Below, in pieces: positions 40,096 through 48,162 of a DNA stretch of 64,000 nucleotides (positions are counted from its first letter, which is position 1; every line of letters starts with the position of its first letter). The position numbers and the translations under genes were made by a program. This DNA is from WSZJ01 sp964590435 (GTDB lineage Bacteria; Planctomycetota; MHYJ01; WSZJ01): NCBI GenBank assembly GCA_964590435.1, contig CAZPWT010000063.1:62001-126000 (forward strand), given 5' to 3'. Under the pieces are notes generated by a model. It made no database searches. It worked only from the letters and a program-made list of their open reading frames with translations, and had not been told where the DNA came from.

Positions 40096-40497
40096 TTATT
40101 GCCTACGTTTTGAGTGAATCGCAAGGATTCGCCGAAGACTCTCCTTTAACGTTTCCGCTTCGCCTGGAGGGATCTCCAGCCCTACGCGAAGGTCGCCACC
40201 TGCGACTCCCTTCAACGCATGCCGTCCCTTCAGCCACACCTGCAACTCCGACTCGCTGAGCGCGAACTTCACCTCGTCGAAGTAGCCACAGTTCGCCTGG
40301 GTGTCCAACTCGACATAGATGCCCGACATTCCGAGCGATTCGTCCTGTGGATCGAACACGGTCGCGATCTGGAACATGAGGTAGCGGCTTGGATTCGGGC
40401 GCCGATCGCCCGCAAGACCGAGGACGAGTGCATCGTTCTCCTCGGACACGCCGACGGCTTTGACTACGAACGCCTGTGAAGGACCGGGACTCTCCAT
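40096..40497 (-). CDS. Imm10-like immunity protein (orphan)
   Basis: The protein has 133 residues. The order of segments (AFVVKAVGVSEENDALVLGLAG, RYLMFQIATVFDPQDESLGM, SGIYVELDTQANCGYFDEVKF, ELQVWL) resembles the Imm10 family, whose members protect against toxins of contact-dependent or polymorphic systems. No toxin gene is adjacent. It lies between purH and abiE on the same strand. GAGG lies about 9 nt before the ATG. The assignment is by motif memory only; the gene itself is well supported. Confidence 0.65.
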   Translation of the reverse strand: MESPGPSQAFVVKAVGVSEENDALVLGLAGDRRPNPSRYLMFQIATVFDPQDESLGMSGIYVELDTQANCGYFDEVKFALSESELQVWLKGRHALKGVAGGDLRVGLEIPPGEAETLKESLRRILAIHSKRRQ

Positions 40498-40510
40498 CGC
40501 CGCGCCTCAT

Positions 40511-42079
40511 TCAATGCCTGAAATGCCTCATGCCAGTAATGACCATCGGCACCCCCGCCTTCTTCGCCACATCGATCACCACGTCGTCTCTCATCGACCC
40601 GCCCGGCTGGATCACGCTAGTCACACCGGCCTGCAGCGAAATCTCGAGCGCGTCGGGGAACGGGAAGAACGCGTCGCTGGCGCACGCGGCGCCCTTGGCG
40701 CGGTCCCCGGCCTTCCAGCACGCGATGCGCGCCGAATCCACGCGCGACATCTGCCCGGCGCCGACGCCGACCACCATGCGGTCCTTCGCGAACACGATCG
40801 CGTTCGACTTCACGTGCTTGCACACGGTCCAGGCGAACGCGAGATCGGCCCACTGGGCGTCGGTCGGCTTGCCGGCGGGGTACTGGAGCTCAGGGGACAT
40901 GAGGGCGTCGTCGCGCGTCTGGAGAAGCGCTCCGCCCGTGACCGGCCGGATGTCCATGCGCACCACGCCCGCGGGCTTCGAGATGTCGCCGGTTTCCATC
41001 AGGCGCACGTTCTTGCCCCACTTGGCGCCCGTCTGAAGCTGCTTCAGCGCGTCGGGCGCGAAGCTCGGCGCGACGATCGCCTCGAAGAACTGGTTGGGCG
41101 CGGTCATCGCCTTCGCCGCGGCCATGTCCACCGGGCGGTTGCAGGCGACGATGCCGCCGAACGCGCTCACCGAATCGCCCTGCACGGCCTTGCCGAACGC
41201 CTCTTCCAGCGAAGCGCCCATCGCGCAGCCGCAGGGGTTGTTGTGCTTGATGACGGCGACGGCGGGGCCGTCGGTGAACTCGCGGACGAGTTCGAGCGCG
41301 GCGTCGCAATCCAGGATGTTGTTGAAGGACAGTTCCTTGCCCGAGAGCTGGCGCGCGACGCCGATGCCGCTTTTCGCCGAGGCGTCCCGGTAGAACGCGG
41401 CCTTCTGGTGCGGGTTTTCGCCGTACCGCAGGTCGTCCACCTTGGTCCACGACGCCGCGATCGTCTTGGGGAACTCCTCGCCCGCGGCCTGCTTCGCCAG
41501 CCACGTCGAGATCGCCGCGTCGTACGCCGCCGTCCGCGCGAACGCCTCCCTCGCGAGCCGGAATCGCAGCTCCTTCGGCACTTCCCCGCCCGACGCCTTC
41601 AGCGCCTCGGCCACCTCGGCGTACTGCGCGGGGCTCGTCACGACCGCGACGTGCTCCCAGTTCTTCGAGGCCGAGCGGATCATCGCCGGGCCGCCGATGT
41701 CGATGTTCTCGATGGCGTCCTCGAGGGTGACGCCGGTCTTCGCGACCGTTTCCTCGAAGCGGTACAGGTTCACGCACACGAGGTCGATGTAGCCGAACTT
41801 CTGCGCGTCCATCTGCTCGCGGTGCTTCGCGTCGTCGCGGCGCGCGAGGATGCCGCCGTGGACCTTCGGGTGAAGCGTCTTGACGCGGCCGCCGAGGATC
41901 TCGGGCTGGCCCGTGTAGTCCGCGAGCTCCACGACCTTGAGCCCGCCCTCGGCCAGCGCCTTCGCGGTCCCGCCGGTCGAAAGGATCTCGACCCCCATCC
42001 CCGCCAGCACCTTCGCAAACTCAACCAGCCCCGACTTGTCCGTCACGCTCAGAAGAGCGCGCTTGATGGTGTTTTTCAT
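40511..42079 (-). CDS. purH: Bifunctional AICAR transformylase / IMP cyclohydrolase
   Basis: This 522-residue enzyme carries out the last two steps of IMP synthesis. The N-terminal MGS-like cyclohydrolase domain (about 1-200) shows ALLSVTDKSGLVEFA, ILSTGGTAKAL, GRVKTLHPKVHGGILARR and IDIGGPAMIRSASKN. The transformylase domain shows RYGENPHQKAAFY, AVIKHNNPCGCA with the catalytic Lys-His, SAFGGIVACNRPVD, VGVGAGQMSRVDSARIA, ASDAFFPFPD and VTSVIQPGGSMRD. It is full length. It uses the 10-formyl-THF that the fhs/folD operon at 55565-58693 could supply. Confidence 0.97.
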   Translation of the reverse strand: MKNTIKRALLSVTDKSGLVEFAKVLAGMGVEILSTGGTAKALAEGGLKVVELADYTGQPEILGGRVKTLHPKVHGGILARRDDAKHREQMDAQKFGYIDLVCVNLYRFEETVAKTGVTLEDAIENIDIGGPAMIRSASKNWEHVAVVTSPAQYAEVAEALKASGGEVPKELRFRLAREAFARTAAYDAAISTWLAKQAAGEEFPKTIAASWTKVDDLRYGENPHQKAAFYRDASAKSGIGVARQLSGKELSFNNILDCDAALELVREFTDGPAVAVIKHNNPCGCAMGASLEEAFGKAVQGDSVSAFGGIVACNRPVDMAAAKAMTAPNQFFEAIVAPSFAPDALKQLQTGAKWGKNVRLMETGDISKPAGVVRMDIRPVTGGALLQTRDDALMSPELQYPAGKPTDAQWADLAFAWTVCKHVKSNAIVFAKDRMVVGVGAGQMSRVDSARIACWKAGDRAKGAACASDAFFPFPDALEISLQAGVTSVIQPGGSMRDDVVIDVAKKAGVPMVITGMRHFRH

Positions 42080-42199
42080 GCGCGCGATTGGAATTCATCG
42101 CGCCTCTTTCGGGAACTGAATTGCAGACTGCCCCAGCCCCATCCCCCGCCCCAGCCCACCCCATCCCCTTCCCGCCGTCCCCATTCCCCTGCCGTTTTC

Positions 42200-42784
42200 C
42201 TAGTCCACCCGAAACGTTACTTCGCTCTCAATCTTCGTCTTCTCCTTGTCCCCGCGCACGATCTCCAGCGCCATCACGTACTCCCCCTTCTTCAGCGTTG
42301 CCTTCACCGTCGCAATCTTCTTCTCGCCGCCGATCGTCGCGTCCTGCACCTTCCCCTCGTCGTCCGCCACGAAATCCCCGTCCTTCGACGTCCCGTGCGC
42401 CAGCTTCGCCTTCGCCGTCGCCACGTCCGTCACCCGCACCTCGTCCGGCTTCGCGTCCTTGTCCACCACGATCTGGTACACCTCGATGTCCAGCGCCGCC
42501 TCCGAACCGTTCTTCACCGTCCCCTTCACCGCCTTCACCACGATCTTGTAATCCCCCACGGCCTTGCCGCAGGTCAGCCGGTCCTTCTCGCAGTACGGGC
42601 AGGACTTCTCCGTGTCCGCCGTCTGCGTCCAGTTCTCCTTGCGGCACGGGCACCAGTACACCGTCACCTGGTCCGTCCCCAGGATCTCCCGGTTGTCGGG
42701 CTTCGGCTTCTCGTCGGCGACTGCGGGAAGCGCCGCCGCAAGCGCGGCGACGGCGAGGGACAGGCGAAGAAGATTCCGGGTCAT
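42200..42784 (-). CDS. Exported protein with zinc-ribbon-like CxC...CxxC motif
   Basis: The protein has 194 residues. It has a signal peptide (LLRLSLAVAALAAALPAVA), then YWCPCRKENW and SCPYCEKDRLTCG, giving four to five Cys able to bind Zn or form disulfides. A beta-rich domain follows (KIVVKAVKGTVKNGSEAAL...YQIVV; VKATLKKGEYVMALEIV), resembling a CARDB/Ig-like fold. GAGGAG precedes the ATG. The role is unknown; it is the downstream neighbour of the two membrane-protein genes at 42826-45699. Confidence 0.8.
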   Translation of the reverse strand: MTRNLLRLSLAVAALAAALPAVADEKPKPDNREILGTDQVTVYWCPCRKENWTQTADTEKSCPYCEKDRLTCGKAVGDYKIVVKAVKGTVKNGSEAALDIEVYQIVVDKDAKPDEVRVTDVATAKAKLAHGTSKDGDFVADDEGKVQDATIGGEKKIATVKATLKKGEYVMALEIVRGDKEKTKIESEVTFRVD

Positions 42785-42825
42785 GGGTCGCTCCTCTGCG
42801 AGGGAAGACGCATTCTACGAAAATC

Positions 42826-44736
42826 TCACGGCCTCTGGTCCAGCATCGATTCCAACGCCGCTTCCGCCACGTAAATTTCGTCGTTCTGGGCGTTCGAGAG
42901 AAGGGCGATTCGGTCGTCCTTCGACCGGTTCCGGCCGATGGCGTCGGCGGCGCGGTAGCGGACGAGCATCGAGGGGTCGTGCAGGACGCAGTCGCCGAGG
43001 ACGCGGAAGGCGTCGTAGGACCCCGCCGCGCCCAGCGCGTCCATCGCCAGCGCCCGGACCCCGGTGTCGGGGTGGATCGCGAGCAGCTTGAGGTCGGGAA
43101 GGGCCTTGGCGGCGGCGGCGTCGAGCTCGGTGTACTTGCGGACGTCGACGATGGCGGCCGCGCGCAGGCGGTCGAACTCGACCTTCTGCTGCCGCAGCCC
43201 GCGGTGCACCGCCCCCTCGGAGGTCCACACCTTGAAGCCGCTTCCCGCCACGATCGCGAACGACGCGAACGCGAGGGCGGCGGCGGCGCGGCGGAGGCCG
43301 CGCTTGCGGAACGCGAGGACGCCGGCGGCGGTCCAGACGCCCCAGGAGCCGAGGAGGAGGATGGGGCCGAGGAAGATGGCAAGCGAGTTGGCGATGCGGG
43401 CGGCGTCGCGGAGGGAGTGCCGGCGGTCGGCGCGGGCATAGGCGGCGTCGAGGGCCGCGTTGAACCGCTCGACGCGCTCCTTGCCGCTCTTGCCGAACAC
43501 GTCGGGGACCACGAACTGCTCGGGCGCGGCCTCGGGGAAGATCTTCTCCAGCCCGCCGCGCGAGGCGGCGATGCATTCGAGCGAGCGCATCGGGTCGGAG
43601 GCGTGAAGTTCCCGGGCGGCCTCGAGCACCCACGGGCCGCCGTCCTCGTTGTAGACCAGCAGCCCGAAGCCGTTGCCGCGCGCGAGCCGCAGGAATTCCT
43701 CCTTGGTCGGCGAAGGGTACTCCAGGAAACGGAACTCCTTCACCGGGAAGCCGCGCGGGATCGGGCCGGCGAACAGGACCGTGTTGCGGGCGTTCCCCTC
43801 GGGAGGGCGGAGGGCGAAAGCGGAGAGCGGCGTGTTCCGGTAGTAGAACGTGGCGAGCCACTCGCCGGCGCGGGTGCCGTAGAGGACGCGATCCCGGATC
43901 CCGATATAGACGTCGCTTCCGCGAAGCGCCGCGGCGGGGATGGCGGCCGCGAGGGCGACGGCGGCGACGCCGATAGCCCAGCGCGGGCCGTGGGCCGGGG
44001 CGCGGCCGTCGGCGAGCAGGGCGCGGACGGCGAGGTATCCGCCGCACCCGGCCAGCGGGGCGAGCACGCCGGCCGCGAGGCCGGCGAGTGCGACACCGGG
44101 TGAGATCAGCGACATGGGAAGGACGATGCACGCGGTGATCAGCGCGGCGAGGTTCCAGCGCGAAAGCGAAGGCAGAAGCTCGCCGAACGCGAACAGCAGA
44201 CAAAGGGGGATGGCGGCCAGGAACGCGAGCGAAGCCGCGGGAATGAACGCGGCCGGCGCGACGGGGGCGCTTCGCACCCTCTCCGCAATCGGGGCGCGCG
44301 ACGTTTCGAGGCGCTCCTCGAACCAGGACTGGCGCGCGGTCCACTCGGTTTTCGCGGCGCGGCAGAGGGGGACGGTGAAGATGAACAGGACGGCGGTGGC
44401 GAGGACCCAGGCGAGGAGGCCGCCGACCGCGGCGCGGGCGAGGACGCCGAGCCCGGAGCCCGGGATGCCCTTGCCCTGCAGGTCGTCGAGGCGGGCTTCG
44501 AGGAAGCGGCGGGTCGCGGGGAAGTTCCCGGGCGCGGACGCCTCCCAGGTGCCCTTCTCGCCGGCCCAGGAAGCGCGCAGGGTGTGCAGGGCGGCGTCCG
44601 GGTGGAACCCCAGCAGGGCGCCGCGGCGGAACGTCAGCGGGGCGGGTTCCTCGTAGCCGAGCCGGACCGCGGCCTCCTTCGCCGCCTTTTCCCAGGCTTC
44701 GCGGTCGGGCGCCGGCTCTTCGCGGAGGACCTTCAC
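42826..44736 (-). CDS. Multi-pass membrane protein with C-terminal HEAT-like repeats
   Basis: The protein has 636 residues. There are about eight TM helices in two groups (near residues 100-120, 165-285, and 440-500) and a periplasmic or cytoplasmic middle domain (about 290-430). The C-terminus (about 540-636) consists of Ala/Leu helices of HEAT/PBS-lyase type (GVRALAMDALGAAGSYDAFRVL, VRYRAADAIGRNRSKDDR). No enzyme motif is seen. It is separated from the zinc-ribbon membrane protein gene by 3 nt, so they form an operon. Confidence 0.82.
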   Translation of the reverse strand: MKVLREEPAPDREAWEKAAKEAAVRLGYEEPAPLTFRRGALLGFHPDAALHTLRASWAGEKGTWEASAPGNFPATRRFLEARLDDLQGKGIPGSGLGVLARAAVGGLLAWVLATAVLFIFTVPLCRAAKTEWTARQSWFEERLETSRAPIAERVRSAPVAPAAFIPAASLAFLAAIPLCLLFAFGELLPSLSRWNLAALITACIVLPMSLISPGVALAGLAAGVLAPLAGCGGYLAVRALLADGRAPAHGPRWAIGVAAVALAAAIPAAALRGSDVYIGIRDRVLYGTRAGEWLATFYYRNTPLSAFALRPPEGNARNTVLFAGPIPRGFPVKEFRFLEYPSPTKEEFLRLARGNGFGLLVYNEDGGPWVLEAARELHASDPMRSLECIAASRGGLEKIFPEAAPEQFVVPDVFGKSGKERVERFNAALDAAYARADRRHSLRDAARIANSLAIFLGPILLLGSWGVWTAAGVLAFRKRGLRRAAAALAFASFAIVAGSGFKVWTSEGAVHRGLRQQKVEFDRLRAAAIVDVRKYTELDAAAAKALPDLKLLAIHPDTGVRALAMDALGAAGSYDAFRVLGDCVLHDPSMLVRYRAADAIGRNRSKDDRIALLSNAQNDEIYVAEAALESMLDQRP

Positions 44737-44739
44737 GGG

Positions 44740-45699
44740 TTATTTGTGGTGCGTGAGCGCGAAGATGATGAGCCCGATGATCCCGCCGACGATGACGAGG
44801 AACACGATGAGGACGACCAGCTTGTCGTATTTCCCGACGGGGTGCTCGCCCTTGACGATCTGGCCGGTGAAGCCGTTGACGAGGAGGCGGTAGTTCTTGC
44901 CCTCGTAGGTGTAGTTCCAGATCCAGAGGGGCAGGTGGACGAGGTGGGTGCCGTCGATCGAGATCTGGGTATCGCAGTCGGTGAGGGTGGTGACCCGGCC
45001 GTCGGCGATCGCGCGGTTGTACCTCACGATCTGGCCGCGGGCTTCTTCTTCCGCCTGCTGCTGGTTGATCTGCCCGTTCTTGATCGACATCTTCTCGGGG
45101 ATTTCCTTCAGGTTGAACGGCGTCGCCCCCTGGAGCAGGTTGACGCCGGTCGAGTTCTCGTTGCCGAGGCCGAAATTCAGGAAGAACCCGCCCCAGTCCG
45201 CCGCGGTCTTGAGCGCGCCGGGGTTGAGGGCGTCGATCCCGAACCACTCCTCGCCGCGGCGGGCGTACACCGACCAGTTGTGCGTGTTCTCGAACGACCC
45301 GCTCGCCGGCTCCCAATACGTCTCGGTCCGTGAATTCTTCCCGGATCCGATCGTGCGCGTCCGGCGGTTCTGCCCGCTCCACTGCGTGAAGCTGCGGCAG
45401 GCGACCACCCAGAAAGGGAGGACGATGCCGTCACGGCCCTGGAAAGCGGCGCGCTCGGGAAGGTCCTTGGGCTTGAAGAAGCCGACGCCCATCCATTTCT
45501 TGATCTCCGCCGTCATGGCGGCTTCGTCGGCGCGCGGGGCGAGGCAGAAGTGCTTCTCGACGGCGACGATGTTTCCCATGCCCGCGAGCATCACGGTGGA
45601 GCCGCAATAGCCGCAGGTGAGGGTGGCTTCGCCGGAGAGGTAATCGATCGGGGCGCCGCAGGACTTGCACTGGAGTTGCTGGCGGACGGCGTCGGTCAC
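44740..45699 (-). CDS. Zinc-ribbon membrane-tethered protein
   Basis: The protein has 319 residues. The N-terminus carries a zinc ribbon, CKSCGAPIDY...TCGYCGS (Cys at about 11/14 and 29/32), like those at the start of many membrane-associated proteins. The central region (about 60-270) is soluble and beta-rich (GIVLPFWVVACRSFTQW, LVHLPLWIWNYTYEGKNYRL). There is one TM near the C-terminus (LVVLIVFLVIVGGIIGLIIFAL). The GTG start has AGGAG 9 nt upstream. This is the first gene of the pair with the HEAT membrane protein. Confidence 0.85.
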   Translation of the reverse strand: MTDAVRQQLQCKSCGAPIDYLSGEATLTCGYCGSTVMLAGMGNIVAVEKHFCLAPRADEAAMTAEIKKWMGVGFFKPKDLPERAAFQGRDGIVLPFWVVACRSFTQWSGQNRRTRTIGSGKNSRTETYWEPASGSFENTHNWSVYARRGEEWFGIDALNPGALKTAADWGGFFLNFGLGNENSTGVNLLQGATPFNLKEIPEKMSIKNGQINQQQAEEEARGQIVRYNRAIADGRVTTLTDCDTQISIDGTHLVHLPLWIWNYTYEGKNYRLLVNGFTGQIVKGEHPVGKYDKLVVLIVFLVIVGGIIGLIIFALTHHK

Positions 45700-45781
45700 G
45701 GAAGGGGTTCTCCTGTGTGGAAGAGCGGCGGATTGTACGCGGGGAAGGCGGAGACGAAGAGGAATGCTGGCGAAAACGGCC

Positions 45782-45893
45782 TAATATGAAATAGGGAATA
45801 TGGAATATGAAATATGAAATGAACGGCGGCGCGGGACGGAAAGGCCCAGCCGCCATTAAATATTCTCTATTTCATATTACATATTTCATATTA
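45782..45893. repeat. AT-rich long inverted repeat (type 1, copy B)
   Basis: Left arm 45782-45822 is made of TAATATGAAATA/GGAATATGAAAT words. Right arm 45854-45893 is the degenerate complement, ending TATTTCATATTA. The spacer is GC-rich. The words and size are the same as at 15822-15927, about 30 kb away, and again it lies between two minus-strand genes. Confidence 0.88.
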
Positions 45894-45926
45894 GGTCGTT
45901 CTCCCGGCCGGCGCCGTCCGCCAAAT

Positions 45927-45959
45927 GACCGGGGCCGGCTCTTGGCCGGCCCCGGGGTC
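45927..45959. terminator. Strong GC hairpin downstream of the thioredoxin-like gene
   Basis: GGGGCCGGC (45931-45939) pairs with GCCGGCCCC (45945-45953), with further outer pairs GAC/GTC. There is no long T tract. It may end minus-strand transcription from the thioredoxin-like gene. Confidence 0.55.
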
Positions 45960-45970
45960 TTCATCTCTGG

Positions 45971-46035
45971 CACCACTCTCGTGCGACCCCTCGACTCGCT
46001 TCGCTCGCTCGGGGTGATGCTCGCATTCGCGAGCG
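45971..46035. repeat. Palindromic element abutting the stop codon of the thioredoxin-like gene
   Basis: The stretch contains CACCACTCTCGTGCGACCCC, then CTCG/CGAG repeats, GGGGTG, and a small hairpin CTCGCATTCGCGAG. It starts at the base right after the TAA stop of the minus-strand gene (46036-46038). Sequences of this general type (GGGGTCG...CGAGCGAAGCGAG) are common palindromic repeats in bacterial genomes. Only one copy is seen in this window. Confidence 0.55.
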
Positions 46036-47397
46036 TTACTGGAACTTGAACGACTTCTGGTTGTCTCTCCACCACTTCTTCCACTCGTTCCAGTCCTCGC
46101 CGAAGTCCTGCCCGGTGAGCTTGTTCAGCGAGCGCTTGCACTCCTCGCGCAGCCCGCCGCCGCCGCCGGGGCCGCGGCCTTTGCCCTTGAACTTGAACGG
46201 GAGGTCGATGAGGAAGTCGACGACCTGCTTGTCCTTCATGTTCCCGAGCGCCTTGATGCGGGCCTTGCTGACTTCCATCGCCGAGACCTCGAGGATGCTG
46301 TCCTCGGCCGGGCCGACGGCGCGCAAGTCGCCGGTCTCACCGATCGCGTCCCAGGCCTTGGCGACCGACTTCATGTTCTGCTCGGTCTTGAGCCACGCGA
46401 GGATGACGGGAAGGCCGTTCTTCACGTCCAGGGTGAGGATCGGCGCCACGACCATGTCCTTCAGCTTCACGCTCGGGTCCTTGAAGACGCTGCAGAGCGG
46501 CTTGACGACCTTCGGGTCCTTCGAGTCGATCAGCTTCTGCGCGGCGTCGATCTTGTCCTGCTCGACGCCGCCCTTCATCGTGGCCTCGAACGAAGCGATG
46601 TCGCGTTCGAGTTTCTTGGCGGGGTCGACGTTCTGCGACGCGGTGAACTTGTCGAGCGCGCCGGTCATCGCGGTCGCGAGCTGGTCCGCGTCGAGCAGGC
46701 CGCAGCGGCTCAGCTCCGCGCCGTCCAGGTCGATAAAAATGAAGCCCGGCACGACCTGCGGCTTGAACTTGTCCCAGATTTCCACGACGTCCTTCGTCGC
46801 CGCCAGGCACACGAATTTCCTCGCCGCCCCCGCGCAGGCCGGGTCCGTGAACTGCCCGACCTTCGAGTTCAGCTCGCCCGGCGTCACCGAACCGTCGTGC
46901 ACGTAGACCAGGATCGGCTTCTGCTTCTCCTTCGACTCCGCCTTCGCCTCCGCCCACGTCGACTTCCACGTGAACTTCTGGCTCGCCAGCGCTTCTTCCT
47001 TCGCGGCGCGGATGGAAGCCAGGAAATCGAGCATCTTGTCCGGGTTGGCTTCCGGGATTTCGCCGCGCGAGACGCAGCGGAACTCCGAGCCGTCCGGGTT
47101 GATCACGCGCAACTGCGGCACGTCGTCGATCTTCCAGCGATAGTGGCTCTTGGCCGCCTCGGTCGCCTCGATCTTCACGGCCGCCCAGTTTTCCAGCTCG
47201 TTCTGGACGGCGATGTTGGGCCACACCTTGTCGTTCAGCCCCTTGCAGACGTGGCACTGGGGGCTCCAGATGTAGACCAGCATCAGCTTGCCCTTTTCCT
47301 TCGACTCCTTCTCTCCCTCCTCCAGCGCCGTGCCGAAATCGGCGCGGGCGGCGGAAGCGGCGAAGAGCAGGGCGGTGGCGGTCAGCAGACGGCGCAT
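46036..47397 (-). CDS. Exported protein with two thioredoxin-like domains and HEAT-like C-terminus
   Basis: The protein has 453 residues. Signal peptide (LLTATALLFAASAARA), then thioredoxin-like domain 1 with active-site Cys48-His-Val-Cys51 (WSPQCHVCKGLND) and a VPQ cis-Pro loop. Domain 2 (about 145-250) is thioredoxin-like without the Cys pair (ILVYVHDGSVTPGELN...VPGFIFIDLDG). The C-terminal helices (about 265-400) are repeat-like, and the tail is LTGQDFGEDWNEWKKWWRDN. The same kind of W-x-x-W-W tail ends the anti-sigma-HEAT protein. It may be a periplasmic thiol-redox or redox-sensing protein. Confidence 0.85.
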   Translation of the reverse strand: MRRLLTATALLFAASAARADFGTALEEGEKESKEKGKLMLVYIWSPQCHVCKGLNDKVWPNIAVQNELENWAAVKIEATEAAKSHYRWKIDDVPQLRVINPDGSEFRCVSRGEIPEANPDKMLDFLASIRAAKEEALASQKFTWKSTWAEAKAESKEKQKPILVYVHDGSVTPGELNSKVGQFTDPACAGAARKFVCLAATKDVVEIWDKFKPQVVPGFIFIDLDGAELSRCGLLDADQLATAMTGALDKFTASQNVDPAKKLERDIASFEATMKGGVEQDKIDAAQKLIDSKDPKVVKPLCSVFKDPSVKLKDMVVAPILTLDVKNGLPVILAWLKTEQNMKSVAKAWDAIGETGDLRAVGPAEDSILEVSAMEVSKARIKALGNMKDKQVVDFLIDLPFKFKGKGRGPGGGGGLREECKRSLNKLTGQDFGEDWNEWKKWWRDNQKSFKFQ

Positions 47398-47637
47398 GCA
47401 GAGCTCCCTTCGTGGACGCAGTTTAGGCGTGGGGGTATAACCCGGCAGATCTACGAAAGTTGTGTGAAGACGCTAGGGAAATACGGCGATTTCTCCGGAG
47501 CTGTCAGGCCAAGCGCAACTCATTGTCACCAAACGGTTTGCGTCTCAAGTCCCGGCACAGACCCCTTCCGCAGACACCTCTAGGACGCTTCCCTACTCCC
47601 TCCATTACACCCGCCGCGGGAATTCCGCTTCACCCCT

Positions 47638-48162
47638 TTGACCTCTCCCCTCCCTCCCCCGTCTGACCTACCGGACGAGCTCCTCGCGGGGCGCGCCCAG
47701 GGCGGCGACCGGACGGCCTTCGAGACGCTGGTTCTCCGCTACCTGGGCCCGGCCCGCGCGTTCTGCGCCAAGCTTCTCAGGGATCCGGTCCTGGCCGAGG
47801 ACGCGTGCCAGGAGGGGTTCCTCAAGGCCTGGCGCGGACTGCCCGGGTTCCGCGGGGACGCGAAGTTCCGGACGTGGCTGTGGCGGATCCTGCTCAACGC
47901 GGCGCACGACCTGCGCAAGCCGAAGCCGGAGTCGATCGGCGAGCGCGAGTTCGAGGCCGTGCCGGAAAGGGACGTCGTGGCGGAAGACGCCGTCGCACGC
48001 GAAGTCGCGGCGCTTCCGGATCGACAGCGCGAAGTCATGCTGATGCGGGCGGAGCTGGGGCTGGAGCTGGAAGAGATCGCGGCGGCGCTGGGGATCACGT
48101 ACGAGGCGGCGAAGGCGAACCTGAGCCTGGCGCGGAAACGGTTGAAGGAGCGACTGCCATGA
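47638..48162 (+). CDS. ECF-type RNA polymerase sigma factor
   Basis: The protein has 174 residues. Region 2 is LRYLGPARAFCAKLLRDPVLAEDACQEGFLKAWRGLPGFRGDAKFRTWLWRI, holding the D-A-E-D and -10-recognition segments. Region 4 is ALPDRQREVMLMRAELGLELEEIAAALGITYEAAKANLSLARKRL. Sigma-3 is absent, as expected. The start is taken at a TTG (47638) because no ATG or GTG lies before region 2. The stop overlaps the anti-sigma gene (ATGA), so the two are co-translated and the next gene product very probably controls it. Confidence 0.93.
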   Translation: MTSPLPPPSDLPDELLAGRAQGGDRTAFETLVLRYLGPARAFCAKLLRDPVLAEDACQEGFLKAWRGLPGFRGDAKFRTWLWRILLNAAHDLRKPKPESIGEREFEAVPERDVVAEDAVAREVAALPDRQREVMLMRAELGLELEEIAAALGITYEAAKANLSLARKRLKERLP

